Of a stretch of 64,000 bases of DNA, positions 30,796 through 39,369 are shown one piece after another. This DNA is from Photorhabdus luminescens subsp. luminescens. Lineage in GTDB: Bacteria; Pseudomonadota; Gammaproteobacteria; Enterobacterales; Enterobacteriaceae. How positions within the stretch are numbered: position 1 is the first letter of the stretch; every line of letters begins with the position of its first letter. The position numbers and the translations under genes are program-made. The stretch spans positions 620,001 to 684,000 of the forward strand of contig NZ_JXSK01000001.1 in the NCBI RefSeq assembly GCF_001083805.1, written 5' to 3'. The notes under the pieces were generated by a model. The model saw only the letters and a list, made by a program, of their open reading frames with translations. It was not told the origin of the DNA and ran no database searches.

Positions 30796-32109
30796 TTAGT
30801 TAAAGATAATAGAATTAATCGAGTTAGATTCCAAATAAACAGACCAAATCTCATTATTATAACTAATATTTATTTTTTGCTTTTCTTTATAAGAGTTATT
30901 TATATTCACCACAAGGGAACCCGTTTTATTCTCGAAAGCAACGGCATTTCCTGACATATTACCTTCTAATTCAATATGTTGTGCGTCAGGTAAAATTAAA
31001 CCCGAAAAATGGCGCATGACATAATACTCTGGATTATATATTACTTTATTTATTCCTTTTGGAATACTTATCATGCTATTCTGTTTCCAACCCCAACTAC
31101 TTTCTCCCTCCGAATGCAGCGCCATATTCCAGTAAAAATAACCATTAGCGCCATTGGTTAAATAATGCCTGAAAAGGGTAAATACATAATGAGCATATTC
31201 CCAACTATTATGACCATCACCACATTCATTTTCAGTTTGATAATATTTTAATTCTGGATAGCTTTGTACCGTTCTTTGAATAGCATTTTTCCCTTGCCAT
31301 TGATAACCAACGCCTTTTATATATTTATAGGCCCCCACATCACGTAATACACAGTTTGCATAATCATCATAATCCTGTCCAATTTCTTTAGAGAATTCAG
31401 GGGCATTAATAGTACCTAGCCAAATCTCAGCTTTTACATTATTTTGTTCGAATTTAGGTCCGAGATATTTTTTTATAAAATATCTTAATTGCTCACCGCT
31501 CCACACACAAGAAGGGAATTTTTGATCCGCAGCAACTTCATTCTGGATATGAATTTGATTAATTAAAATACCTTCTTTCTGATACTCTTCGATAAATTTT
31601 GCAAAATATAAAGCATAGGCATCCTGACTTTGAGCATCACTCTTTAATCTGCCAAAATTATAGACCTGATGAGTCTTAAGCCATACCGGAGGGCTCCACG
31701 GTGAAGCAGATATTTTTAAATTTGGTTGTCTTTTTAAAGCTTCCTTTATATAAGGAATTAATAAATTTTTGTCTCTTTGAATTGAAAAATGATCCATATT
31801 ATAATCATCTTCAATATCGTTTAAACTATACCAAGAAACAGCATAATCGCTGGCGCCTATTGGCATTCTAGCTAATGTTAATTTACATTCTCCATCCGGC
31901 GAAAATAGTTTATCTAAAACGGTTTTTCTATTCTCTTTATCCAGATCTAATAAAGCTTTCATCCCAAGTTCATTAAAACAACCGCCAAAGCCATCTAGTT
32001 TTCTACCTCGTTTATTGGTGATAATTAAATTAGCTTTTTCATCTGTTTTTTTAATCGATAATCCTTCTTTCCATTGTTCTTTATTATTTGTATAGATAAG
32101 TTTGATCAT
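30796..32109 (-). CDS. GH30-family glycosidase
   Basis: A 437-residue protein with the GH30 TIM barrel plus beta-domain layout: RKLDGFGGCFNELG, ISASPWSPPVWLK, the acid/base Glu in IHIQNEV and the nucleophile in YYQTENECG, and SWGWKQNSMI. The family includes glucosylceramidases, beta-glucosidases, beta-xylosidases and beta-1,6-glucanases; the specificity cannot be told. There is no signal peptide, so it acts in the cytoplasm. It is first in a two-gene unit with the GH1 gene. Confidence 0.88.
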   Translation of the reverse strand: MIKLIYTNNKEQWKEGLSIKKTDEKANLIITNKRGRKLDGFGGCFNELGMKALLDLDKENRKTVLDKLFSPDGECKLTLARMPIGASDYAVSWYSLNDIEDDYNMDHFSIQRDKNLLIPYIKEALKRQPNLKISASPWSPPVWLKTHQVYNFGRLKSDAQSQDAYALYFAKFIEEYQKEGILINQIHIQNEVAADQKFPSCVWSGEQLRYFIKKYLGPKFEQNNVKAEIWLGTINAPEFSKEIGQDYDDYANCVLRDVGAYKYIKGVGYQWQGKNAIQRTVQSYPELKYYQTENECGDGHNSWEYAHYVFTLFRHYLTNGANGYFYWNMALHSEGESSWGWKQNSMISIPKGINKVIYNPEYYVMRHFSGLILPDAQHIELEGNMSGNAVAFENKTGSLVVNINNSYKEKQKINISYNNEIWSVYLESNSINSIIFN

Positions 32110-32216
32110 GGTTTATTGTTTCCCATAAAAGTATTAATTCATTGCAACCAATTAAACATAATTATTTTAATATTAGTATTATGTTATTTCATAAAGGATT
32201 TAATTTAATTGTTTTC

Positions 32217-32232
32217 TTTGAGTTTCATCACA
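32217..32232 (-). promoter_or_regulatory. Putative CRP site upstream of the GH30-GH1 unit
   Basis: On the - strand TGTGA-TGAAAC-TCAAA matches the CRP consensus at 9 of 10 core positions, about 108 bases before the GH30 start. It would give catabolite control of the glycosidase pair. Confidence 0.4.
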
Positions 32233-32337
32233 TATATTTTACCGAAATTATTCTTTTATTATAAACCACCGTGTTAAACGGTATATTCCCTGATACACCT
32301 CTAAACTGCTTTCTGCCACTAAAAATAAGGAAATTTC

Positions 32338-33216
32338 ATGTCTCTCGTACCATTTAAACAGGTTGATGTATTCACTCACCGGCCTTTTAAAGGAAATCCC
32401 GTCGCCGTTGTTATGGATGCTCAAGCACTTTCACCGATACAGATGCAAGGCATTGCCAACTGGACCAATCTTTCTGAAACCACTTTTATTCTGCCGGCAG
32501 AAAATCCATTGGCAGATTATCGTGTACGGATTTTCACACCCAGTAGTGAACTTCCTTTTGCCGGTCATCCCACGATTGGTACCGCACATGCTCTTCTTGA
32601 AGCCGGATTAATTCAGGCGAGAGAAGGGCGTATTGTGCAAGAATGTGGGGCAGGACTGATTACACTAAATGTTACCGAAATAGAATCTGGTCAACAATCA
32701 ATCACCTTCGAACTGCCAGAACCCACCATCACATTGCTTAATACTGAACAGACCGATCGCCTCGAAAATATTCTGGGCTGCCGGTTAGATCGCGCGTTAA
32801 CACCCGCGCTTATTGACGTAGGAGCTAGCTGGATTGTCGCTCATACTGCGGGAGCAGAAGCCGTGCTGGCAACAGAACCTGATTATGCCAAGTTGTATGA
32901 ACACGACACGCAAATGAACATCACCGGAGTTTGCCTGTATGGTAACTACCGTGAAGGAGCAGAAGCTGATATTGAAGTACGCTCTTTCGCCCCATCATGC
33001 GGCGTCAACGAAGATCCTGTTTGCGGTAGTGGAAACGGCAGTGTTGCCGCATTTATGCGCCACCACAAAGTAACAATGATTGACGATAAAGTCGTTCATT
33101 CATCACAGGGCAAAAAACTTGGCCGTCAAGGAAGCGTATGGCTCAGTCATTCTGATGGTAAGATTTTTGTCGGCGGCAGTGCTGTAACCTGTATCAATGG
33201 CGCCATCACGATCTAA
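32338..33216 (+). CDS. PhzF-family isomerase/epimerase
   Basis: A 292-residue PhzF fold protein with two similar halves. Signatures: FKQVDVFTHRPFKGNPVAVV, the catalytic Glu in NLSETTFIL, FAGHPTIGTAHALLE in the first half, and SCGVNEDPVCGSGNGSVAAF in the second. PhzF itself isomerises a phenazine precursor, but most stand-alone homologues have unknown substrates and no other phenazine genes are nearby. GC is higher than in the flanking glycosidase genes. Confidence 0.92.
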   Translation: MSLVPFKQVDVFTHRPFKGNPVAVVMDAQALSPIQMQGIANWTNLSETTFILPAENPLADYRVRIFTPSSELPFAGHPTIGTAHALLEAGLIQAREGRIVQECGAGLITLNVTEIESGQQSITFELPEPTITLLNTEQTDRLENILGCRLDRALTPALIDVGASWIVAHTAGAEAVLATEPDYAKLYEHDTQMNITGVCLYGNYREGAEADIEVRSFAPSCGVNEDPVCGSGNGSVAAFMRHHKVTMIDDKVVHSSQGKKLGRQGSVWLSHSDGKIFVGGSAVTCINGAITI

Positions 33217-33302
33217 AGAAAGCTATAAACCCTAATATGCATAATACTGCTTGAGGTTTTAGGTAAAATTTCTAATTAGATAACTCAAAAATAGCGCTTG
33301 CT

Positions 33303-33330
33303 TTGTCGGAAAACAAATGTTTTCCGACAA
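33303..33330. terminator. Perfect inverted repeat after phzF-like gene
   Basis: A 12-bp perfect stem TTGTCGGAAAAC / GTTTTCCGACAA with loop AAAT lies 86 bases after the stop. There is no T run, so it is a weak terminator or a remnant of a mobile element. Confidence 0.4.
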
Positions 33331-33492
33331 TATCATATTATGAATCTATATCCTTCTAGTGGCTTAATTGTCATAGATAAGCCCTGCAATCAATAATTAC
33401 TTTGAACCCACAAAATAATTCTATCCGAACCTCAAGCCAAGATTAAATGATAATGAATCCACGTTATTTGATAATGAAAATGCTCTTTTTTG

Positions 33493-33588
33493 ATGGATAT
33501 ACTGACGATTACCATAGAACAGATTTATGAATTAATGGTGATATCGAAATCAACACTCTATAAATATATCGATGCAGCAAAACTCTGA
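33493..33588 (+). pseudogene. Helix-turn-helix remnant of a serine recombinase
   Basis: A 31-residue frame encodes ITIEQIYELMVISKSTLYKY followed by IDAAKL and stop. This is the usual C-terminal DNA-binding end of resolvase/invertase-type recombinases. No catalytic domain is found upstream in the 270 bases checked. It is a second, separate recombinase scar, distinct from the one at 25311. Confidence 0.5.
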
Positions 33589-33601
33589 AAGCTCTGCTTA
33601 T

Positions 33602-33727
33602 ATGTTATGGGCGATTCAAGATTATAAGTAACGGATTGAATTAATCACTACTGAATTAATTCCTATTGAAATTCTCAATGAAACATAGGAACAAATCCAC
33701 CACCATTTAAAACTATCTAGTTATTAA
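33602..33727 (+). pseudogene. Degenerate coding remnant with two internal stops
   Basis: One frame reads MLWAIQDYK, stop, RIELITTELIPIEILNET, stop, then EQIHHHLKLSSY and stop. The protein-like composition across two stop codons (33629, 33686) suggests a dead gene. I do not recognise it. Confidence 0.25.
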
Positions 33728-33746
33728 CTAAACTTAAGGAGTATAT

Positions 33747-34790
33747 ATGAATAATAAATTTCTTTCTTTATTGCCAGTCACACTATTTTTTTTCTCCTCG
33801 TTTTCCATAGGAGCAATTCAAGAAACGAGAATGATTAACTTTGAAAATAAAATTTCATTACCAAAAAGTACAGAAGAGCAACTATATAAACTTGGGAACG
33901 AGCTGTATAGCGCATCTGTTGACAAGTTGTATTCTGCAAAATATTGGGGCAAGTATGGTACTTTTTCAAAGGTTGGCATAGAGGTTCAGGGAAGTTTAGC
34001 TTATGGAATGGCTCTGGCTGGTCCATCGGATCTTGACATTGCATTTGTTTATAAATACAACAATGGCGACTCTATGGACAAACTTAGTCCGGTTAAACTA
34101 AAGGATGATGCTGTCAATGTATTCAAAGAAGTTTTTGGTAATAAGTATAATTATACTATCAAGATTCCAGTAGTAAATTTAAGTAACAGTACAGAAGATA
34201 TCGATATTGCATTTTTCAATGTTCTGAACAAATCAGTACCTTTATGCTCTATCGATAAAAGGTGTTCTGAATTGAACTATGGAAAAGATGCCGACACATC
34301 AGAATGGTATCGTTCAGAACGTCTGAGTTTGTACTCCGAACTTGATAATATTTTCAGTAAAAGTACACCCAAAAGAGAGATAATTAATCGCTCAGGAAAA
34401 ATATTAAAAGTATGGCGGGAGAAAATTTTTTCCGATCAAGAGGTGAAAATACCCTCAATTGCCTTAGTTACTATGATTTACGATTTCAGTAAGGATAAGG
34501 GCGCTACATATAATTATAATAAATCCACAGATACTCTTCGTGATGTCACCAGCTATAGTATTATTAAGTATTTTAAGAATGATAAATGTGAAGGTGCTCC
34601 AAATGCAAAGATTGACTTGCCTGTATATCAGAAAGATCAAAACCTCTTAAGTAAATTAAATTTATCACAACGTATTAATACCTGCCTGAAATTAGTTGAA
34701 TTTAATAAAGCACTTATAAGGGCAACATCAGCTCAGGTAAGCGAAGCTGAGTCGGTTAAAATTCTTGAGCCTTTTATTGGTCGGTTCTGA
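33747..34790 (+). CDS. Exported nucleotidyltransferase-fold protein
   Basis: A 347-residue protein with a typical Sec signal (residues 1-23, cleavage likely after SIGA). The mature part carries a polymerase-beta-type nucleotidyltransferase active site: GS at 82-83 in VQGSLAYGMALAG, SDLD at 94-97 and a third acidic strand EDIDIAFF near 150-156. Cys pairs (C167/C173 and two later) would suit an oxidising compartment. The order GS, DxD, later D recalls the CD-NTase/OAS/PAP class. Export of such an enzyme is unusual because ATP is scarce outside; a toxin acting after delivery is one explanation. No partner gene is adjacent. Confidence 0.75.
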   Translation: MNNKFLSLLPVTLFFFSSFSIGAIQETRMINFENKISLPKSTEEQLYKLGNELYSASVDKLYSAKYWGKYGTFSKVGIEVQGSLAYGMALAGPSDLDIAFVYKYNNGDSMDKLSPVKLKDDAVNVFKEVFGNKYNYTIKIPVVNLSNSTEDIDIAFFNVLNKSVPLCSIDKRCSELNYGKDADTSEWYRSERLSLYSELDNIFSKSTPKREIINRSGKILKVWREKIFSDQEVKIPSIALVTMIYDFSKDKGATYNYNKSTDTLRDVTSYSIIKYFKNDKCEGAPNAKIDLPVYQKDQNLLSKLNLSQRINTCLKLVEFNKALIRATSAQVSEAESVKILEPFIGRF

Positions 34791-34860
34791 GCTTTAAAGA
34801 AGGCACCCAAAGATATTTATGCAGGTGTGAGATTAGTATAGCAAATAAAACCTCATCTCC

Positions 34861-34880
34861 AGCTTTGTTGAATAAATCAG
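34861..34880. mobile_element. Solo IS903-like terminal inverted repeat
   Basis: AGCTTTGTTGAATAAATCAG matches the terminal repeat of IS903-group IS5-family elements as I recall it, apart from the first base. No transposase follows. Probably a scar of a lost element. Confidence 0.4.
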
Positions 34881-34928
34881 TCCAGGGAAACAATTCTTCC
34901 TGGACTACATACGCTAGTATGTCCGGTT

Positions 34929-35012
34929 AATTTCAATGCAAAATTTGCTGGTTCGTACGGTGGTACGCCGTTGGAAGTGGTTAAACAATATATTCAGCAT
35001 CAGCGTGGCTGA
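34929..35012 (+). pseudogene. C-terminal remnant of an IS200/IS605 TnpA transposase
   Basis: The frame encodes FAGSYGGTPLEVVKQYIQHQ before its stop, which fits the C-terminus of Y1 (HUH) transposases of IS200/IS605 (commonly GGxPLxVIKQYIEQQ). The catalytic HUH and Tyr regions are gone. Two hairpins follow, as expected for an IS right end. Confidence 0.55.
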
Positions 35013-35020
35013 TTATTCTT

Positions 35021-35071
35021 CGGGCTTTTCAAGCCCGTCCCAATTTCCCTCCCGCCTTATGTCGGCGGGAG
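35021..35071. mobile_element. Candidate IS200/IS605 right-end hairpins
   Basis: Two perfect stems lie just after the TnpA remnant: CGGGCTT/AAGCCCG with a 3-base loop (35021-35037) and CTCCCGCC/GGCGGGAG with a 7-base loop (35049-35071). They are probably the subterminal hairpins of the lost element. They now lie in the leader of the LysR gene, 19 bases before its ATG, and could influence its expression. Confidence 0.45.
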
Positions 35072-35089
35072 TACCCTTTGGAGGAAAAG

Positions 35090-35998
35090 ATGGAATTGAA
35101 CAGAATCGGCGATATTGCGGCTTTTGTGGCCGCGGTACGGGCCGGAAGTTATACACAAGCGGCGGGTTCTTTGGGGCTTACTCGCTCCGCCATTGGTAAA
35201 AGCATTGTGCGCCTGGAGACCCGCTTAGGCGTAAGATTACTGAACCGAACCACTCGGCGGCTTAGCCTGACAGATGAAGGGCGCATTATGTTCGAACGCT
35301 GTCGTCAGATTCTTGAAGACCTCGAAGAAGTGGATAACACGATGGCGATGCGCAGGGTAAACCCGACCGGGACGCTGAAATTAACCGCGCCGATCTCCTT
35401 AGGGAAACGCCATATTCTTTCCTTGCTGGAAACTTTCCTGAAACGCTGGCCTGAACTACAGGCGGATATTGCCTTTACTGATCGTTATGTTGACTTGATC
35501 GAGGAAGGGTTCGATATTGCCATCCGCATTGGTGAACCAAAAGATGATTCTCGTATTCTTACACGTACCATCGCTACTCAGCGGATGATTACCTGTGCAT
35601 CACCGGATTATTTGGCCCGGCGAGGTGTACCTGAAACGCCGCAGGCGTTGCATGCACATGACACTATTTTCTTCCTGAGTGCGGATAAACGCCGTTCCTG
35701 GCGTTTTGAAACTGCGGAAGGAACCTACATTTTTGAAGGTCCAGGACGGCTAAATATCGATAGCGCGGAAGCTATGCTCGAATCGGCGCTGGCAGGGTTC
35801 GGTCTCATTCATCTACCTAGCTATGTTGTTGGCAAAGATCTTAGTAACGGTAAACTTGTTCCTGTGTTGGAAAATTACCATGTTGAGCCCGAACCTATCC
35901 GAATCATTTATCCAAGTAAAAAGCATCTTTCCCCTCGCATTCGGGGATTTATCGACCTCTTGGTAGAGAACTGGGAAAATGGCGTACCTTGGGAGTAG
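35090..35998 (+). CDS. LysR-family transcriptional regulator
   Basis: A 302-residue LysR protein: N-terminal winged helix (IGDIAAFVAAVRAGSYTQAA, LTRSAIGKSIVRLETRLGVRL, NRTTRRLSLTDEG) and a periplasmic-binding-like effector domain. It resembles the large group of small-molecule-responsive LysR proteins paired with oxidoreductases. The ATG at 35090 follows GGAGG at 35080-35084; a TTG start at 35078 is less likely. It converges with the flavin oxidoreductase gene downstream. Confidence 0.93.
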   Translation: MELNRIGDIAAFVAAVRAGSYTQAAGSLGLTRSAIGKSIVRLETRLGVRLLNRTTRRLSLTDEGRIMFERCRQILEDLEEVDNTMAMRRVNPTGTLKLTAPISLGKRHILSLLETFLKRWPELQADIAFTDRYVDLIEEGFDIAIRIGEPKDDSRILTRTIATQRMITCASPDYLARRGVPETPQALHAHDTIFFLSADKRRSWRFETAEGTYIFEGPGRLNIDSAEAMLESALAGFGLIHLPSYVVGKDLSNGKLVPVLENYHVEPEPIRIIYPSKKHLSPRIRGFIDLLVENWENGVPWE

Positions 35999-36007
35999 AA
36001 AGTGAAA

Positions 36008-36046
36008 GCGCTTTAATGGCGGTAATTATCACCGTCATTAAAGCGC
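36008..36046. terminator. Bidirectional terminator between LysR and OYE genes
   Basis: A 16-bp stem with one mismatch (GCGCTTTAATGGCGGT / ACCGTCATTAAAGCGC) and a 7-base loop lies midway between two convergent stop codons. Confidence 0.7.
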
Positions 36047-36055
36047 ACAGTACAA

Positions 36056-37168
36056 TTATGCGCTTAATTGCTCTAAAGTAGGATAATCGGTGTATCCTTC
36101 AGGGCCATTAGCATAGAAGAATTCTGGACGTTGCTCGTTCAGGGGGGCGCCAATCCGCAGTCGCTCAACTAAGTCAGGATTAGCAATAAAGTTTCGCCCG
36201 AATGCCACTGCATCAATTAATCCTTTTGCAATCAGTTCCTCCGCTTTCTCGGCAGTATAAGCGCCTGCCGCAACAATCACACCAGGATAAGCCTCGCGGA
36301 TAGTTTGACGAAATGCTTCACTGAAAGGTTCTCCTCCAGCCCAATCAGGTTCGGAAATGTGTAGATAAGCCAGATTACGTTTTGCCAACTCGCGGATCAG
36401 GTAAAGCGCGGCTTGCTCCTCATCTTCATAACGACTTAGACCATTATATGGCCCTAACGGATAGATACGGATGCCAATCCGATCAGAACTCCAACTTTCA
36501 GTGGCAGCATCCACCACTTCCAGAGCAAATCGCGCACGGTTCTCAATATTGCCGCCATATTCATCATCACGTTGATTGGCTGCGGGCGACAAGAACTGAT
36601 GAATAAGATAACCATGCGCGGCATGGATTTCCATCATGTCGAAGTCAGCTTCTTGCGCATTGATGGCTGCCTGACGGTAATCGCTGACAATCTGATGAAT
36701 TTCATCTTTCTTCAAAGCTCGCGGCTTGGACGTGTCGATTCGAATCACATTGCCTTGAGCGTCTCGCACCGAGGTCCGCGTGTTAGCAAATATCGCAGAA
36801 GGCGCCACTGGAGCTTGCTGTCCGGGTTGAAGAGATGAGTGAGATATTCGCCCCGTATGCCATAATTGCACATCGCTAAGGCCACCCGCTTGATGAATTC
36901 CTTCATTAATTTTTTTCCAGGCGCTTATCTGTTCAGACGTATGCAAACCGGGCGCGCCTGAATAACCTTTCGCCTGAAATGAAACCTGTGTAGCCTCAGT
37001 GATGATCAATCCGGCGCCAGCACGTTGACGATAATATTCAGCCATCATTGATGTGGGAATATCGCCGGGTTCAATACTTCGCAAGCGGGTAAGAGGCGCC
37101 ATAAAAATACGATTAGGCGTAGTAATAGCACCTATTTTTAATGGATTAAACAGATGGGGAAATTTCAT
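36056..37168 (-). CDS. Old Yellow Enzyme-family flavin oxidoreductase (NemA-like)
   Basis: A 370-residue FMN enzyme that reduces activated alkenes, nitrate esters or N-ethylmaleimide with NAD(P)H. Motifs: [53 protein letters not shown] and [16 protein letters not shown]. The ATG at 37168 is chosen because AGGAGG (as CCTCCT on the + strand, 37173-37178) precedes it; a longer frame to 37207 adds 13 residues without support. The in vivo substrate is unknown. Confidence 0.94.
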   Translation of the reverse strand: MKFPHLFNPLKIGAITTPNRIFMAPLTRLRSIEPGDIPTSMMAEYYRQRAGAGLIITEATQVSFQAKGYSGAPGLHTSEQISAWKKINEGIHQAGGLSDVQLWHTGRISHSSLQPGQQAPVAPSAIFANTRTSVRDAQGNVIRIDTSKPRALKKDEIHQIVSDYRQAAINAQEADFDMMEIHAAHGYLIHQFLSPAANQRDDEYGGNIENRARFALEVVDAATESWSSDRIGIRIYPLGPYNGLSRYEDEEQAALYLIRELAKRNLAYLHISEPDWAGGEPFSEAFRQTIREAYPGVIVAAGAYTAEKAEELIAKGLIDAVAFGRNFIANPDLVERLRIGAPLNEQRPEFFYANGPEGYTDYPTLEQLSA

Positions 37169-37621
37169 AAATCCTCCTTTATATGAGATCGCGAAATACT
37201 CAGACAAGAAAACGTATTTGTATTATTTTGTTGATGAGGGAAGGGTAATTGGTAAGAAAATCATGTTCAACAGTTTTAACTTGATGCATAAATCCAGTGA
37301 ATTTATAATTCATTGTTTTAATTGATTTTAATTTCAATTAGGGAGAGTATGTACCTTAATATGGGAGCGATATTCCCCAAGTTGCTAATAATCAAACTTC
37401 AGAAGGAAAGGGGAATTAAGAGTAGATATATTGAGATGAAATCAAAGACTGTTTAGTTAAAATTTATAGCAATTAATGCTATTTCCATATTATGAAGAAT
37501 CTAATTTGCTAATATTTTCGAAATGACATTAATCAAATCCCCGGAAGAGAAAGCAGTCATAGTTCATATTGAAAGGAACAACTACCAGCGCCCGTACCCT
37601 GATGATTCCAGAACATCATTG
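37169..37621. other. Gap without a recognisable gene
   Basis: About 450 AT-rich bases hold the leftward promoter of the Old Yellow Enzyme gene. Apart from that I see no coding frame, RNA or repeat that I can support. Confidence 0.4.
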
Positions 37622-37646
37622 AGGCCAATTTTTATCAAATTGGCCT
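37622..37646. terminator. Hairpin after the esterase gene
   Basis: A perfect 10-bp stem AGGCCAATTT / AAATTGGCCT with a 5-base loop, 13 bases past the stop codon of the leftward esterase gene. Confidence 0.65.
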
Positions 37647-37658
37647 GATAGATACTTT

Positions 37659-38579
37659 TCAACAAAAGCGGGGCTTTTTGTAAAATACTTCAACAAATGG
37701 CGTCATCGCAGTCATATGCATCGCACCATGTATCATTCCCTCAATAGTTTCAATCTGTACAGACACACCGGCATCCCTTAATTGCTGTGCATAAGATTCT
37801 CCTTCACTTCTTAGCGGGTCATATTCGCAAAGCAAAATAGTTGCATCTGGCAATCCTTCAAAATGCGTTAAATTAGCAGGCGAGATAAGTGGATTTGTTC
37901 TGTCGTTGTGCTCACTGATGTATGCCTGCCAAAAGAATGTCATCATCTGCTTTGTCAATACATAGCCTTCACCATATTTATCGTATGAATCCGTTTCCAT
38001 TGATGCATCTAACGCTGGATAGAATAGCAATTGATGGCAAATAGCAGGTCCTTTTTGGTTTCGCGACATCAAACAAGCCGCAACGGCAAGATTACCCCCT
38101 GCGCTATCACCGCCGACCGCGATTTGTTGCGTATTGATGCCAAATTTTTCCGCATTATCCGTGATATAGCATAGAGCTGCATAGAAATCCGTTAGTGGTA
38201 CCGGAAAAGGGTTTTCGGGGGCAAGCCGATAATCTACCGAGAAGATAACGCAACCCGTTGATTCCGCCAGCTTGCGGCAAGGACGATCCCAGGCATCAAG
38301 ACTGCCTACGCACCACCCACCGCCATGAGCATAAACCAGCGCAGGTTTATCACTCATCTTTTCTTTTCCATAAGGTACATACACGCGAACAGGAATGGGG
38401 AAACCATCCTCTGCGGGGACAGTAAAGCTGCTATTATATGTCGCATCGTTCCATTCGCCCTGTTGTTGGATAAGAGTATCCTCAATAGAGATTCGAAGTT
38501 GTTCCAAGGGGGAATTTGCTGTTATTTCAATTTCAGGCATGGAAGCAAGCCATTTTTCAACATTTTTATCAAGCGGCAT
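37659..38579 (-). CDS. Alpha/beta-hydrolase, hormone-sensitive-lipase type esterase
   Basis: A 306-residue serine esterase. The oxyanion-hole motif HGGGWCVGS and nucleophile GDSAGGN are typical of the HSL (family IV) group; the catalytic Asp lies in the CEYDPLRSEGESYA region and the His in EGMIHGAMH. The tail after the His is short and ends in YKKPRFC, where homologues usually have a longer amphipathic helix, so the C-terminus may have been altered. Substrate unknown. Confidence 0.88.
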   Translation of the reverse strand: MPLDKNVEKWLASMPEIEITANSPLEQLRISIEDTLIQQQGEWNDATYNSSFTVPAEDGFPIPVRVYVPYGKEKMSDKPALVYAHGGGWCVGSLDAWDRPCRKLAESTGCVIFSVDYRLAPENPFPVPLTDFYAALCYITDNAEKFGINTQQIAVGGDSAGGNLAVAACLMSRNQKGPAICHQLLFYPALDASMETDSYDKYGEGYVLTKQMMTFFWQAYISEHNDRTNPLISPANLTHFEGLPDATILLCEYDPLRSEGESYAQQLRDAGVSVQIETIEGMIHGAMHMTAMTPFVEVFYKKPRFC

Positions 38580-38744
38580 AATGATGATTCCTCTGTAAAA
38601 AGGTGATTACCAGATGGCAAAATTTCTCGTGTCGCGTACTGAGCGCCAATAATAGCTAAAACCAGCATAGATAATTGTGTACGAGCTGGGCAAATCACCG
38701 AAAAAATACGCTGATAGTAATTGAGAATAAAAAAACACCGGAGA

Positions 38745-38770
38745 AGAAGACCTTTTAAGTGGTCTTTTTT
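38745..38770 (+). terminator. Terminator-like hairpin
   Basis: AAGACC-TTTTAAGT-GGTCTT followed by a run of T. It lies between the esterase start and the toxin-antitoxin pair; no rightward gene precedes it, so it may attenuate the antitoxin transcript or insulate it. Confidence 0.5.
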
Positions 38771-38800
38771 GTTTCTCTTCTGAACAAAGAAAGCTACTAT

Positions 38801-38820
38801 AAGACTTACTAACAAGTCTT
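38801..38820. promoter_or_regulatory. Palindrome before the antitoxin gene (candidate operator)
   Basis: A perfect 7-6-7 inverted repeat (AAGACTT-ACTAAC-AAGTCTT) ends 13 bases before the antitoxin ATG. Its position fits autorepression by the antitoxin-toxin complex, as is common for RelB/Phd-type modules. Confidence 0.5.
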
Positions 38821-38833
38821 TTGGAGTATTTCT

Positions 38834-39085
38834 ATGGCTAATATAATTCTGTCTGAGATTAGCGCAAGCGTTAGTGAGCTTAAAAAGAACCCTATGGCGA
38901 CCGTTAATGCTGGGGCTGGATACCCTGTTGCGATCCTAAATCGTAACCAACCTGTGTTTTATTGTATTCCTGCGGAACTCTACGAACAGATACTTGATAC
39001 TTTGGACGATCAAGAGCTTATTCGACTAGTAAATGAGCGTAGAGGACAGGCATTGGTTGATGTAGATCTGGATAATTATCTATGA
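38834..39085 (+). CDS. Antitoxin of a type II TA pair (StbD/RelB-like, Phd/YefM fold)
   Basis: An 83-residue antitoxin resembling StbD: ISASVSELKKNPMATVNAGAGYPVAILN is the Phd/YefM DNA-binding start, followed by QPVFYCIPAELYEQI and a charged C-terminal toxin-wrapping tail. It overlaps the toxin gene by 4 bases (ATGA). Confidence 0.9.
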   Translation: MANIILSEISASVSELKKNPMATVNAGAGYPVAILNRNQPVFYCIPAELYEQILDTLDDQELIRLVNERRGQALVDVDLDNYL

Positions 39086-39369
39086 CCTATAGCGTGAAAT
39101 TCAGGGAAGATGCTCTCAAGGAGTGGGAGAGGCTTGATAAATCAGTCCAACAACAATTTGCTAAGAAGCTGAAAAAGTGTTGTGTTGAACCTCATATTCC
39201 ATCAGCTAAACTTCGAGGCATGCCGAATTATTACAAAATAAAATTACGCGCTTCTGGTTTTCGCTTGGTTTATGAAGTCATGGATAATGTGTTGATCATC
39301 GCCGTGGTAGCAGTTGGTAAGCGCGAGCGGAATGAAGCGTATGAGCTGGCAAGTAAGAGACTAAGATAG
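39082..39369 (+). CDS. RelE/StbE-like mRNA interferase toxin
   Basis: A 95-residue RelE-fold toxin that would cleave mRNA on the ribosome. Features: YSVKFREDALKEWERLDKSVQQQF, AKLRGMPNYYKIKLRASGFRLVYEV and the terminal VGKRERNEAYELA. The basic/aromatic surface residues expected for catalysis (Lys/Arg, RLVYEV) are present, so it looks intact. Confidence 0.9.
   Translation: MTYSVKFREDALKEWERLDKSVQQQFAKKLKKCCVEPHIPSAKLRGMPNYYKIKLRASGFRLVYEVMDNVLIIAVVAVGKRERNEAYELASKRLR

Noticed and set aside
32338-33216. Phenazine biosynthesis locus
   Set aside because: Only a PhzF-fold gene is present; no other phz genes are near, so pathway assignment is not supported.
34936-35199. 87-residue frame before the LysR gene
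   Set aside because: It is a shadow frame across the IS200-type TnpA remnant and the LysR start; the other frames show the real homology.
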